NCBI RefSeq assembly: GCF_029211225.1
Contig: NZ_JARGEM010000002.1
Coordinates: 248,001 to 312,000, forward strand
Direction of reading: 5' to 3'
Source of the DNA: Antiquaquibacter metalliresistens
Lineage (GTDB): Bacteria; Actinomycetota; Actinomycetes; Actinomycetales; Microbacteriaceae
DNA length: 64,000 bases
Of this stretch, positions 26,318 to 34,983 are shown one piece after another; the first letter of the stretch is position 1, and the number at the start of each line of letters is the position of its first letter. The position numbers were made by a program, and so were the translations under genes. The notes below the pieces were generated by a model. The model did no database searches and was not told where the DNA came from. It saw only the letters and a program-made list of their open reading frames with translations.

Positions 26318-27474
26318 CCGGCACGAGACTCGGCATCGACCGGGTCGGCACGCTCGCCGGGTCATCCCTCCGCAGCGCTCGGTTCGGTCTCGTCACCAAC
26401 GACGTGGCGCTCACGAGCACCCTGCGCCCCGGCCGCGACGAGGTGCTGCGATCGGGGCTCGCGCTCACACGACTGTTCAGCCCCGAGCATGGGCTCTCGG
26501 CACAGGGCAGGGACGGGTCGTTTCAAGCCGACTCGTACGACGCCCTCACCGGGCTTCCGGTCACGAGCCTCTACGGTGAGCGGCTCGCCCCCGACCCGGA
26601 GAGCCTCGCCGGGCTCGACGCGGTGATCGTCGACCTCCCGGATGTCGGGTGCCGCTTCTACACCTACCTGTGGACGATGAGCCTCGTGATGGAGTCGTGC
26701 TCGAGCGCCGGCATCCCCGTCGTCGTGCTCGACCGCCCCAACCCCCTGGGCGGCGCCCCCGGCGTCGTGGAGGGACCCCTGCTCGACGAGGAGCACTGCG
26801 CCTCGTTCATCGGGCGCTGGTCGATGCCGGTGCGGCACAGTCTGACGATGGGCGAGCTGGCGCGTCTGTGGACGCACGAGTCCGCCGTGGATGTCGAGGT
26901 CGTGGTCGTCGGACTCGAAGGCTGGGACCGCGACCGCCAGGCCCTCGACGACACCCGCCCGTGGATTCCGCCGTCCCCCGGCATGCCGACCGCACACACC
27001 GCCGCGCTCTACCCGGGACTCGGCCTGCTCGAGGGTGTGAACGTGAGCGACGGGCGTGGCACCGCGCTGCCGTTCCGCGCGGTCGGCGCACCGTGGATCG
27101 ATCCGCTCGCACTGTGGCGGGAGTTCGAGGCGCTCGAGCTGCCGGGCGTCGCCGCGACCCCGTACTCGTTCACCCCGACCGCCGAGAAGTACCGCGGCGA
27201 GACCTGTTTCGGACTCCTGCTCACCGTGACGGACACCGCGAGCCTGCGCCCCGTCGCGGTCGGCGTCGAGCTCATCCGCGTGCTCGGCGCCCTCTGGCCC
27301 GAGCACCTCGCGGAGCACCGGTACGTGACGCGCGCCAACCCGAGCGGCACCCGCCATCTCGACCTTCTGCTCGGCGTGCCGGATGCGGCGCGTGGCATCG
27401 CCGAAGGATCGATCGACCTCTCGGTGGCCACCACCGACTGGTGGGATCGCGTGCAGCCCGCGCTGCTCTACTGA
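26314..27474 (+). CDS. namZ: Exo-beta-N-acetylmuramidase NamZ (DUF1343)
   Basis: 386 residues. NamZ releases terminal MurNAc from MurNAc-GlcNAc and peptidoglycan fragments. Family landmarks are LFSPEHGLSAQG (PEHG at 57-60, the proposed catalytic Glu-His pair), DLPDVGCRFYTYLWTM, VLDRPNPLGG and ALYPGLGLLEGVNVS. The Bacillus enzyme is secreted; this one has no signal peptide, so it should act on disaccharides after import. Its GTG overlaps the murR stop (GTGA). It ends 11 bp from the convergent nagB. Confidence 0.92.
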   Translation: MTGTRLGIDRVGTLAGSSLRSARFGLVTNDVALTSTLRPGRDEVLRSGLALTRLFSPEHGLSAQGRDGSFQADSYDALTGLPVTSLYGERLAPDPESLAGLDAVIVDLPDVGCRFYTYLWTMSLVMESCSSAGIPVVVLDRPNPLGGAPGVVEGPLLDEEHCASFIGRWSMPVRHSLTMGELARLWTHESAVDVEVVVVGLEGWDRDRQALDDTRPWIPPSPGMPTAHTAALYPGLGLLEGVNVSDGRGTALPFRAVGAPWIDPLALWREFEALELPGVAATPYSFTPTAEKYRGETCFGLLLTVTDTASLRPVAVGVELIRVLGALWPEHLAEHRYVTRANPSGTRHLDLLLGVPDAARGIAEGSIDLSVATTDWWDRVQPALLY

Positions 27475-27485
27475 CGCGCAGCCGG

Positions 27486-28259
27486 CTAGACGCGCTCCCA
27501 CGCGAGCCGGTTGTCCCAGGCGTATCGGTAGTAGTCGGCGAACCTGAGCCTGCTCGCCGCCGCCTCGTCGACGATCACGGTCACCTTGCGGTGCAGTTGG
27601 ATCGCCGAGCCCGGGAGGCTCGAGGTGACCGGTCCTTCGACCGCACCCGCCACCGCCTCGGCCTTACCCTCACCCCACGCGAGGAACAGCAGATGCCTCG
27701 CGCGCATGATGGTGCCGAGACCCTGGGTGATGCAGTGCATGGGAACCTCGGCGAGCGAGCCGAAGAACCGGGCGTTGTCGCGACGGGTCTGCTCGGCAAG
27801 GGTCTTGATGCGGGTGAGCGAGGCGAACGAGGAGCCCGGCTCGTTGAACCCGATGTGACCCGTGGTGCCGATGCCGAGAATCTGGATATCGATACCGCCC
27901 GCGGCATCAAGGTCGGCCTCGTAGCGCTCCCCCGCTTCATCCAGGGGACCGTCGTCGTCGGCCGGGACTCGCACCAGGGCAGGATCGAGGCCCAGCGGCT
28001 CGACGACCTCCCGAGTGATCACCGATCGATAGCTCTCGGGATGCTGCCGCGGAAGTCCCACGTACTCGTCGAGGGCGAACCCCCGTACCCGGTTCAGGTC
28101 GAGGTGTCGGCGCGCGAGCGACTGGTAGGTCGAGAGCGGCGTGGACCCGGTGGCGAGACCGAGCACGGCATCCGGTCGCGCTGCCACGAGTGAGGAGATG
28201 ATGTCGGCGGCGAGCTCGCCACCCTCCGCGGACGAGGGGACGATGACGACTTCAGCCAT
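27486..28259 (-). CDS. nagB: Glucosamine-6-phosphate deaminase
   Basis: 257 residues, standard size. It converts GlcN-6-P to fructose-6-P plus ammonia. Motifs: LATGSTP (35-41), FALDEYVGLP with the catalytic Asp, and GIGTTGHIGFNEPGSSF around residue 130. It follows the ROK kinase gene by 16 bp but also has its own leaderless -10 box (TAGGAT). It completes GlcNAc catabolism with nagA. Confidence 0.96.
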   Translation of the reverse strand: MAEVVIVPSSAEGGELAADIISSLVAARPDAVLGLATGSTPLSTYQSLARRHLDLNRVRGFALDEYVGLPRQHPESYRSVITREVVEPLGLDPALVRVPADDDGPLDEAGERYEADLDAAGGIDIQILGIGTTGHIGFNEPGSSFASLTRIKTLAEQTRRDNARFFGSLAEVPMHCITQGLGTIMRARHLLFLAWGEGKAEAVAGAVEGPVTSSLPGSAIQLHRKVTVIVDEAAASRLRFADYYRYAWDNRLAWERV

Positions 28260-28265
28260 TGTTCG

Positions 28266-28271
28266 ATCCTA
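28266..28271 (-). promoter_or_regulatory. -10 box for leaderless nagB
   Basis: TAGGAT on the minus strand, 6 nt before the ATG at 28259, inside the 16-bp gap after the ROK kinase gene. Confidence 0.45.
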
Positions 28272-28275
28272 TCGA

Positions 28276-29190
28276 TCAGGCCACGCCGACGAGCGCGGCA
28301 CCGACCGCGGCCGCCGGGAACTCAGCGGGCACGATCGTGACCCGCTCACTCAGGTGGGTCGACGCCAGGAACGGCGAGTGCCGCTCCCAGTCCGCGAGCA
28401 CGGCTCGTACGGCATCGAGCAGCTCCGTGCCGAGCGACGACAGTCCACCACCGATGACCACGGTATCCGTATCCACGGTGAGCACGAGCACGCGCACCGC
28501 CGCGGCGACGTTGTCCAGGAACCGGCGCCGCACCTCGAGGGCCGCCGGATCGCCGGATGCCGCGGCCGCGAACAGCGCGCGCGCCGGCTTCGGGTCGTCC
28601 GTCGGCCACTGCCGGGCGATGGCCGAGCCGGAGGCGACCGTCTCGAGACAGCCCCGCTGCCCGCACGGGCACTCCGGCCCATCCGGGTCGACCGGGATGT
28701 GGCCGATCTCGCCGGCGGTGCCGCGCGAGCCGCGCCACAACCGACCGTCGAGCACGAGCCCGGCCGCCAGGCCGGTGCCGAGGTTGAGGTAGGCGAGCGA
28801 TCGGGTGCGCTGCTCGCCGAGCAGGTGATAGGCCCCGATCGCCGCGGCGTTCACGTCGTTGTCGACGCGCACCGCCCGCCCCAGGCGACGGCCGAGATCG
28901 TCGCCGAGCTCCAGCCCGTCCAGTCCCAGGTTGACGGCGTGCGTGACGCGACCGCTCACGGGGTCGACGGCCCCCGGGATCCCGACGCCGATCGACGCGA
29001 AGTCCGCGATGCCGCCGTGGGCGAGCTCGGCGAGGGTGGTCAGTGCGGTCACCGCGGTCTCGAGCACGGCATCCGGCCCGAAGCCGGTCGGCAGCCGCAG
29101 CCGGTGCACGATGCCGCCCGCCTCGTCGACCGCTACGGCCTCGGTCTTGGTGCCGCCGATATCGATGCCTGCGCGCAATGCCCCGCTCAT
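28276..29190 (-). CDS. ROK-family sugar kinase, predicted N-acetylglucosamine/glucose kinase
   Basis: 304 residues. The ATP loop is GIDIGGTKT (8-16); the ROK zinc motif is GHIPVDPDGPECPCGQRGCLE, and VDNDVNAAA holds the catalytic Asp. There is no DNA-binding domain, so it is an enzyme. The ATG overlaps the stop of the upstream permease (ATGA at 29190-29187), placing it in the second ABC operon ahead of nagB. A GlcNAc kinase role fits this neighbourhood; a glucokinase role is the alternative. Confidence 0.88.
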   Translation of the reverse strand: MSGALRAGIDIGGTKTEAVAVDEAGGIVHRLRLPTGFGPDAVLETAVTALTTLAELAHGGIADFASIGVGIPGAVDPVSGRVTHAVNLGLDGLELGDDLGRRLGRAVRVDNDVNAAAIGAYHLLGEQRTRSLAYLNLGTGLAAGLVLDGRLWRGSRGTAGEIGHIPVDPDGPECPCGQRGCLETVASGSAIARQWPTDDPKPARALFAAAASGDPAALEVRRRFLDNVAAAVRVLVLTVDTDTVVIGGGLSSLGTELLDAVRAVLADWERHSPFLASTHLSERVTIVPAEFPAAAVGAALVGVA

Positions 29191-30017
29191 CCCTTCACCG
29201 CGCCGCTGACCAGTCCCGACGTCAACCGCCCCTGCACGATGAGGAAGAACACGATCACCGGGATGGCGACCAGGCTCGATGCGGCCATCACCTGTCCCCA
29301 GTCCGTCTCTCGCGTCGCGCTGGCCTGCACGAAGCCCCGCAGCCACAGGGGCAGCGTCTGGGCGGCCTCCGAGGGCAGCAGCACGAGCGCGACCGTGAAC
29401 TCGTTCCATGCCTGCAGGAAGGCGTAGACGCCGGAGGCCACGAGGCCCGGAGCCAGCAGCGGGAAGGTGATGCGCATGAACGCGCCGAAGCGGCTGAGGC
29501 CGTCGACCATGGCCGCCTCCTCGAGGTCCGCGGGGATGCCCGCCACGAAGCCGCGCAGCATCCAGATCGTGAACGGCACGACGGCGGCGATGTAGATCAC
29601 GCTCACGCCGATCACGGTGTCGAGCAGGTGCACGCTCGCGACCATCTTGTACTGGGCGATGAAGAGCCCCTCAGCCGGGAGCATCTGCACGATGAGCACG
29701 GCGAGCACGAAGCTCTTGCGACCCCGGAACCGGAACCGGCTGATCGCGATCGCCGCGAGGAACGCGAACAGGATGCAGAACACCACGACGGTGAGCGTGA
29801 TCGCCACGCTCATGCCGAGCGCCCGGAAGAACGACCCGTCGGCGAGCGCGCCCGTGAAGTTGCTCAGGGTGCCGTGCAGCGGGAAGAAGGTCGGCGTGAA
29901 CTGCTGCAGCACCGCGGTGGGGATGAACGCCGAGTTCACCATCCAGTACACCGGGAACACCCACATAACGGCGATCACGATAGCGAGCGCATTCAACAGA
30001 ACTCTGGCGGGTTTCAC
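29187..30017 (-). CDS. Carbohydrate ABC transporter permease (MalG-like), second system
   Basis: 276 residues with six helices; the EAA loop is DLEEAAMVDGLSRFGAFMRITFPLL. The GTG at 30017 overlaps the TGA of the MalF-like partner (GTGA). It lies in the operon SBP, permease, permease, ROK kinase, nagB. No ATPase gene is present. Confidence 0.9.
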   Translation of the reverse strand: MKPARVLLNALAIVIAVMWVFPVYWMVNSAFIPTAVLQQFTPTFFPLHGTLSNFTGALADGSFFRALGMSVAITLTVVVFCILFAFLAAIAISRFRFRGRKSFVLAVLIVQMLPAEGLFIAQYKMVASVHLLDTVIGVSVIYIAAVVPFTIWMLRGFVAGIPADLEEAAMVDGLSRFGAFMRITFPLLAPGLVASGVYAFLQAWNEFTVALVLLPSEAAQTLPLWLRGFVQASATRETDWGQVMAASSLVAIPVIVFFLIVQGRLTSGLVSGAVKG

Positions 30018-30904
30018 GCCTCGTCCTCCTTCAGCAGCGAGCGGATGTAGAACGAACTCAGCGCCACGGTGATCGCGAGCACGAGGATCGACACGGCCGA
30101 CGACATCCCGAAGTCCTGCGCGCTCGTGCCGAGCTTGTAGATGTAGGTGCCGAGCAGGTCGTAGTCGCCGGAGCCGGAGCCAGCCTCCTGCAGCATCTTG
30201 ATCTGGGTGAACACGCGCAGATCCCAGATCAGCTGCAGCAGCAGCACGATCGCGATCACCGGGCGGATCATCGGCTGGATGATCCACCAGAAGCGCTGCC
30301 AGCCGCTCGCGCCGTCGAGCTGCGCCGCCTCGAGCACCTCGTCGGAGACCTGGGTGAGTCCGGCGTAGATCGAGAACGCGACGAAGGGCACGCTCATCCA
30401 GATCACGATGATGCTCGCGACGAGCAGGAAGGTCAGGGGGTTGGTCAGCCATTGGAACCGGTTCATCTCGACACCGGGGATGAGGTCGAGCAGGTAATTG
30501 ATCACGCCGCGTCGGCGGTCGAAGAGCCAGATCCACACGGTCATCGCCGCGACGACCGGCATCGACCAGGCCAGCAGCAGCGAGATCTGCAGGATGAGCC
30601 TCGCGGTCTTGGTGACGGCGCTCATCAGCAGGGCCAACAGCGTGCCGATGGCCAGCGTGACGAACGCGGTGACGACGCAGAACACCAGGGACTTCGCGAC
30701 GACCACCCAGAACTGCACGTCGGTGGCCAGGCGCACGTAGTTGTCGAACCACACGAGGGTGGCCGGTTGCCCGAACTGCTGGGCGAGCCCGTACTTCTGG
30801 AACGAGGTGACGACCTGCCAGATCAGCGGGTACCCCATGCCGAGGATCAGGATGGCGATGGCCGGAACGATGAGCGCGTACGGCGCGCGCGAGCGGGTGA
30901 ACAC
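30014..30904 (-). CDS. Carbohydrate ABC transporter permease (MalF-like), second system
   Basis: 296 residues from the GTG at 30904, with GGAGG 8-12 nt upstream. Six helices, with the coupling loop EVLEAAQLDGASGWQRFWWIIQP. It is separated from the binding-protein gene by a large hairpin at 30947-30996 that may lower its expression relative to that gene. Confidence 0.9.
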   Translation of the reverse strand: MFTRSRAPYALIVPAIAILILGMGYPLIWQVVTSFQKYGLAQQFGQPATLVWFDNYVRLATDVQFWVVVAKSLVFCVVTAFVTLAIGTLLALLMSAVTKTARLILQISLLLAWSMPVVAAMTVWIWLFDRRRGVINYLLDLIPGVEMNRFQWLTNPLTFLLVASIIVIWMSVPFVAFSIYAGLTQVSDEVLEAAQLDGASGWQRFWWIIQPMIRPVIAIVLLLQLIWDLRVFTQIKMLQEAGSGSGDYDLLGTYIYKLGTSAQDFGMSSAVSILVLAITVALSSFYIRSLLKEDEA

Positions 30905-30946
30905 GACGAAGCCTCCTCTCGGGCTCGGATGACGTGGGTGGGGGTA

Positions 30947-30996
30947 CCGGTGGTCGAGCCCGCCGAGACCGGGTCTCGGCGGCGCTCGACCACCGG
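30947..30996. repeat. Long palindrome between SBP and permease genes (dispersed-repeat type)
   Basis: CCGGTGGTCGAGC (30947-30959) plus CCGCCGAGAC (30960-30969) is mirrored by GTCTCGGCGG (30973-30982) and GCTCGACCACCGG (30984-30996), with one bulged base and a 3-nt loop. The 23-bp stem follows the SBP stop (31003) by 6 bp. GTGGTCGAG/GTCTCG palindromes of this kind recur between genes in Microbacteriaceae; that statement is from memory and not tested here. Confidence 0.7.
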
Positions 30997-31002
30997 GTGG
31001 GA

Positions 31003-32292
31003 CTAGCCGTTGATCAGTTCGTCGATCTTGGCGTCGTACTCCTTGGCGAGGGCCGGGATGTCACCGCCGGCGTTCACCTTGCCGAAGAACTCCTCCAGCA
31101 GTCGTGCACCCTCCACCGCAGCCCAGCCGGGCGCCGCGGGGGTGAGCTTGGATCCGGCCGCCGACTCGATGAGCGCGGCGGCGAACTGGTCGTCACCGAG
31201 CGCGCTCGCGTAGTCGAGGTTGGCCGGCCCCAGACCGTTCTCGCCGAGCATGGTCTGGTACTCGGGCGAGAAGATGATCCTCAGCAGCTCCTTCGCGCCG
31301 GCCTGGTTCTGGCTGGCCGCGGAGATCGCGACGTTCGAGCCGCCCGCGAAGACCGGGGCGACCCCGCCGTCGACGCCCGGCAGCACGAAGGTGCCGAACA
31401 CCTCGTCGTTCCAGGTGGCCACCATCTTGGTGCTGTCCTTCGGGTCGGGAGTGAGGTCGCCGATCGACCAGTGCGCCCAACCGGGTGCGATGATCGTCGC
31501 CGCCTCCGGCACACCCGTCTCGGAGTTGTTGTTGATGTTCACCCACGGGGTGCTGTCCGCCTCGTTGACCGGGGCGAGCGAGGCATCCGCGAACAGCGCC
31601 TGCAGCTGCTCGAGGCCGGCGATCGTGTTCGGGTCGGAGAGCGTCGACTTCCAGGTGTCGCCGTCCTTGACGGCGAGCTCGCCGCCGTTGGCGAACACCC
31701 ACGAGATGCCGTTGCGCCAGTCCTCGCCGCCGAGGTAGAAGCCCGACTGGGTGTCGGTCTTCAGCGCGGCCGCGGCGGCGTTGAACTCCTCGAGCGTGGT
31801 CGGCACCTCGAGCCCGGCGGCGGACCACAGGTCTTTGCGGTAGAAGACGTAGCGCGAACCGAAGTAGTACGGCAGGGCGTAGTTGGCGCCGTCGACCTCG
31901 CCGACCTCGACGAAGGACGGCAGCAGCTTGTCGCCGCCGAGTTCCTCCACCATGTCGGTGATGTCGGTGAACGCGCCGACGGTCGTGAAGGTCGGTGACC
32001 AGGTGTTGCCGATCTCCGTCACGTCCGGGGTATTCTCGGCATCGGGCAGGGCTGTGGTGAGCTTCGCAAGGGCGTCGCCCCAGGACTGCTCCTCGATAGT
32101 GAGGGTGCCCCCGGTTGCGTCCGCGTACTCGGTCTTAAGGTAGTCGCGCAGCGCTTCCGGGGTGTCACCGCCCATCACCCAGAACGTGATGTCCTGTCCG
32201 TCGGCGTTGCCGTCCGACGGTGTGGTGGCGCACCCGGCGAGAACGACGAGTGCGGCGGTCGCGGCTGCGACCACTCCGATCTTTCGCTTCAT
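31003..32292 (-). CDS. ABC transporter sugar-binding lipoprotein, second system
   Basis: 429 residues. Lipobox LAGC (Cys21), then a family-1 solute-binding fold (DITFWVMGGDTPEALRDYLK, and YFGSRYVFYRKDLWSAAGLE). GGAACAGGAA precedes the ATG at 32292. It is the first gene of the operon with two permeases, ROK kinase and nagB, and divergence from no other gene suggests its promoter lies in the 65-bp gap to the ROK repressor, which is upstream in the same direction. The likely ligand is GlcNAc or a chito-oligosaccharide, inferred from context. Confidence 0.9.
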   Translation of the reverse strand: MKRKIGVVAAATAALVVLAGCATTPSDGNADGQDITFWVMGGDTPEALRDYLKTEYADATGGTLTIEEQSWGDALAKLTTALPDAENTPDVTEIGNTWSPTFTTVGAFTDITDMVEELGGDKLLPSFVEVGEVDGANYALPYYFGSRYVFYRKDLWSAAGLEVPTTLEEFNAAAAALKTDTQSGFYLGGEDWRNGISWVFANGGELAVKDGDTWKSTLSDPNTIAGLEQLQALFADASLAPVNEADSTPWVNINNNSETGVPEAATIIAPGWAHWSIGDLTPDPKDSTKMVATWNDEVFGTFVLPGVDGGVAPVFAGGSNVAISAASQNQAGAKELLRIIFSPEYQTMLGENGLGPANLDYASALGDDQFAAALIESAAGSKLTPAAPGWAAVEGARLLEEFFGKVNAGGDIPALAKEYDAKIDELING

Positions 32293-32357
32293 TTCCTGTT
32301 CCTTCTTCTTGGGGCTGCGGGGCGCCGGATGGACACTCCGCTGGTGCGGGATTCGGG

Positions 32358-33491
32358 TCAGGAGACCCCGAGCTGGGCGGAGAGCACCATCGCGGCGGCG
32401 CCGCGCATCACGATGTCTTCGCCGAGCGTCGTCATCCGCAGCGTCAGACGGCCATGGAACTCGGCCATCGTGCGGTTGCGGAGGGTTTCGCCGGTCGCCC
32501 TGATGAGCGGACCGTCGAGCAGGTGCGTCGGTCCGCTCAACACGACCTCGGCGAGGTTGAGCGCTCCGACGATGGGGGCCAACGCGATGCCGAGTCGCTG
32601 GCCGGCCTCGGTCAGCACGGCGTCGCGGTCGCCGTGCGCGATGGCGCGCTCCAGCCGCGGCGTCGCCAGCCACGTCTCCAGGCAGCCGTGCTTGCCGCAC
32701 ACGCAGGCGGGGCCACCATCGGTGCCGACGACGACGTGCCCGATCTCACCGGCGGCGAAGCGGCTGCCGAACAGGGGCGTACCGTCGAGCAGCAGTCCGG
32801 CACCGACACCGTGGCCGACCTTGACGAGCATCATGTCGCTGTCGGCGTCGCCGAAGCTGTGCTCGGCGAGCGCGGCGACGTTCGCGTCGTTCGCGACGAC
32901 CACCGGCAACGCGAAGCGGGCCGCGAGCTCGTCTTGCAGTCGTTCGCCGGACCAGCCGAGGTTCGGGGCGGAGAGCACGACGCCGGCGAGGTCGACCACG
33001 CCGGGTGATCCCACGCCGATGCCGAGCACCGGGAGGGTGGCGGCGGCCACGAGCTGCTCGGTGAGGCGGATGACGAGGGCGGTGGCATCCGGCCCCGTGC
33101 GCGCCTCGAGGGGCAGTTCGGCGCGCGCGAGGATGTGACCGTCGAGGTCGAGCACGGCGCCGCGGAAGGTGGCGTACTCGCTCAGGTCGATGCCGATGAT
33201 CTGGAACGCGGAGCGGTTGAGGTCGAGCAGCGTGGCCGGCTTGCCGGGGCGTGCGTCCTCGCGCTGACCGGTCTCGACGACGAGGCCCTCGCCGATGAGC
33301 TCGGCGACGAGGTCCGAGACGGTCACCCGGGTGAGGCCGGTCTCGCGGGCGATGTCGGCGCGGCTGAGTCCGGCGCGCTCGGCGCGGTAGAGGGTCTGCA
33401 GCACGAGCGATCGGTTGTGCCCGCGCGCGTGCTCGGGGAGCACCTTGCGTGTCGGCCTGAGCACCCGTCCGGATGCGAACCCCGTCGTCAT
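32358..33491 (-). CDS. ROK-family transcriptional repressor (NagC/XylR type)
   Basis: 377 residues. An N-terminal winged helix (NRSLVLQTLYRAERAGLSRADIARETGLTRVTVSDLVAELI) precedes a ROK sugar-binding domain with IGIDLSEYATFRGAVLD, ANDANVAALAE and the zinc motif GHVVVGTDGGPACVCGKHGCLE. It should repress the downstream SBP-permease-kinase-nagB operon and itself, with GlcNAc or GlcNAc-6-P as inducer. A palindromic operator abuts its start codon. Confidence 0.9.
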   Translation of the reverse strand: MTTGFASGRVLRPTRKVLPEHARGHNRSLVLQTLYRAERAGLSRADIARETGLTRVTVSDLVAELIGEGLVVETGQREDARPGKPATLLDLNRSAFQIIGIDLSEYATFRGAVLDLDGHILARAELPLEARTGPDATALVIRLTEQLVAAATLPVLGIGVGSPGVVDLAGVVLSAPNLGWSGERLQDELAARFALPVVVANDANVAALAEHSFGDADSDMMLVKVGHGVGAGLLLDGTPLFGSRFAAGEIGHVVVGTDGGPACVCGKHGCLETWLATPRLERAIAHGDRDAVLTEAGQRLGIALAPIVGALNLAEVVLSGPTHLLDGPLIRATGETLRNRTMAEFHGRLTLRMTTLGEDIVMRGAAAMVLSAQLGVS

Positions 33492-33518
33492 GTTTGTTAG
33501 TACACCTTACGAACAAAC
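33492..33518. promoter_or_regulatory. ROK operator palindrome at the repressor start codon
   Basis: GTTTGTTAGTA (33492-33502) and TACGAACAAAC (33508-33518) form an inverted repeat with one mismatch and 5-bp spacer. TTTGTNAG-N-CTNACAAA-like sites are typical of NagC/ROK repressors. It touches the ATG at 33491, implying autorepression and a leaderless or very short leader. Confidence 0.65.
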
Positions 33519-33680
33519 CTCAGCGCAAGTGCGAGAACAGAGGTTTACACGCTCGTTACATTTCGGGGATGTGGCGGGATGCTGCGAACTCACCGGATAC
33601 GCCCAGCCCGCTCACGGGCATCCGCCGCCCGGTAGGGAATGCTGGGGACACGACGTTTCCTGACCACGGAGAGAATCTCG

Positions 33681-34133
33681 ATGCGCTCACTGACCACCAG
33701 CAAGCCCGCCTTCGCCCTGCTCACCGGCCTCACCCTCACCGGTGCGCTCGCCGGTTGCGCGGCATCGACGCAGCCCGCCACCGAGGGGACCCCGCAAACC
33801 GACCAGAGCACCACGCCCGCCGACACCGGCGCGGGCACCTATGCCGACGGCACCTACACCGAGAGCGCGAACTACCAGTCCCCCAACGGCACCGAGACCA
33901 TCGATGTCACCATCACCCTGGCGGACGACGTGATCACCGACGTGCAGGTGGTCGGGCACGGCGAGAGCCCGGACTCCAAGCACTACCAGGGCGAGTTCAT
34001 CGGCGGCATCGACGCGATCGTCGTCGGCAAGGACATCGACTCGATCAGCGTGAGCAAGGTCGCCGGCTCCTCGCTGACCAGCGGCGGGTTCAACAAGGCC
34101 GTCGAGGCGATCAAGCTTGACGCTGCCGCATAG
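33681..34133 (+). CDS. FMN-binding-domain lipoprotein, predicted flavinylated electron carrier
   Basis: 150 residues from the ATG at 33681, with an ACGGAGAGA site upstream. Lipobox LAGC (Cys26), a Thr/Pro-rich linker, then an FMN_bind domain (GTYTESANYQSPNGTETIDV). Near the C-terminus GSSLTSGGFNKAVEAI matches the flavinylation motif region; Thr133 in SSLT is the probable phosphoester-FMN site. The gene overlaps apbE by 17 bp; ApbE is the enzyme that would attach the FMN. It is an extracytoplasmic one- or two-electron shuttle by family knowledge. Confidence 0.85.
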   Translation: MRSLTTSKPAFALLTGLTLTGALAGCAASTQPATEGTPQTDQSTTPADTGAGTYADGTYTESANYQSPNGTETIDVTITLADDVITDVQVVGHGESPDSKHYQGEFIGGIDAIVVGKDIDSISVSKVAGSSLTSGGFNKAVEAIKLDAAA

Positions 34134-34983
34134 CTGGCGGTTCGAGGCGATCGGCACCGGGTGGCAGATCGACGCCCCGCAGCCACTCGGCGGGGTGCTC
34201 GAGGCCGCGATCCTCGACCGCATCGCCGGGTTCGACCGCACCTACTCCCGGTTCCGCGATGACTCCCTCGTCGCGCGCATCACGACCACCCCCGGTCGAC
34301 ACGTCTTCCCGGATGACGCCGCCGCCCTCTTCGACGTGTACCGCGCGCTCTACGAGGCCACCGATGGTGCAATGAGCCCGCTGGTCGGTGCCGCCCTCGA
34401 CCGACTCGGCTACGACCGGGCGTACTCGTTGCGCTCCACCGGACCGGCGATCCCCGCACCGGACTGGGATGCGGCGGTGGCCTGGGACGGCACCGCGCTG
34501 ACCACGCTGCGACCGGTCTCGGTCGACGTCGGCGCGGCCGGCAAGGGATACCTCGTCGACATCGTCGCCGCGATGCTCGTCGCCTCCGGCGTCGAGGAGT
34601 TCATCGTGGACGCCAGCGGCGACATCGCGCATCGCGGCGCCGAGCCCATCCGGGTCGGGCTCGAGCACCCGCTCGACACGACCAAGGCGATCGGGGTGGT
34701 GTCGATCGGGAACGGTGCGATCTGCGCCTCGGCATCGAACCGACGGGTCTGGGGCGACGGGCTGCACCACGTGCTTGATGCGACCACGGGGCTGCCGACG
34801 CGCGGGATCATCGCCACCTGGGCGATGGCGGAGACCGCCCTCGCCGCCGACGCGCTCGCGACCGCGCTGTTCTTCGCCGACCCGGCACGCCTCGCGAAGC
34901 GGTTCGAGTTCTCATACGTGCGGATGCACGCGACGGGCCGGGTAGAGTCTTCGCCACACCTTGACGGGGAGTTGTTCACATGA
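34117..34983 (+). CDS. apbE: FAD:protein FMN transferase
   Basis: 288 residues from a TTG at 34117 inside the 3' end of the preceding gene; no better start is visible. ApbE transfers FMN from FAD to a Thr/Ser of target proteins. Landmarks are FEAIGTGWQID at the N-terminus, SVDVGAAGKGYLVD with the magnesium/FAD-binding region, IVDASGDIAHRG, HHVLDATTGLPT and the ETALAADALATALF C-terminal metal motif. There is no signal peptide, which is unusual for an enzyme modifying an exported lipoprotein and may mean cytosolic modification or a misjudged start. It overlaps the next gene by 4 bp (ATGA). Confidence 0.92.
   Translation: MTLPHSWRFEAIGTGWQIDAPQPLGGVLEAAILDRIAGFDRTYSRFRDDSLVARITTTPGRHVFPDDAAALFDVYRALYEATDGAMSPLVGAALDRLGYDRAYSLRSTGPAIPAPDWDAAVAWDGTALTTLRPVSVDVGAAGKGYLVDIVAAMLVASGVEEFIVDASGDIAHRGAEPIRVGLEHPLDTTKAIGVVSIGNGAICASASNRRVWGDGLHHVLDATTGLPTRGIIATWAMAETALAADALATALFFADPARLAKRFEFSYVRMHATGRVESSPHLDGELFT

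Noticed and set aside
33544-33565. TTTACA...CGTTACATTTCG sequence resembling the TTACAT direct repeat at 24311-24331
   Set aside because: The similarity is short and imperfect and the two loci have different predicted regulators; noted but too weak for a shared operator claim.
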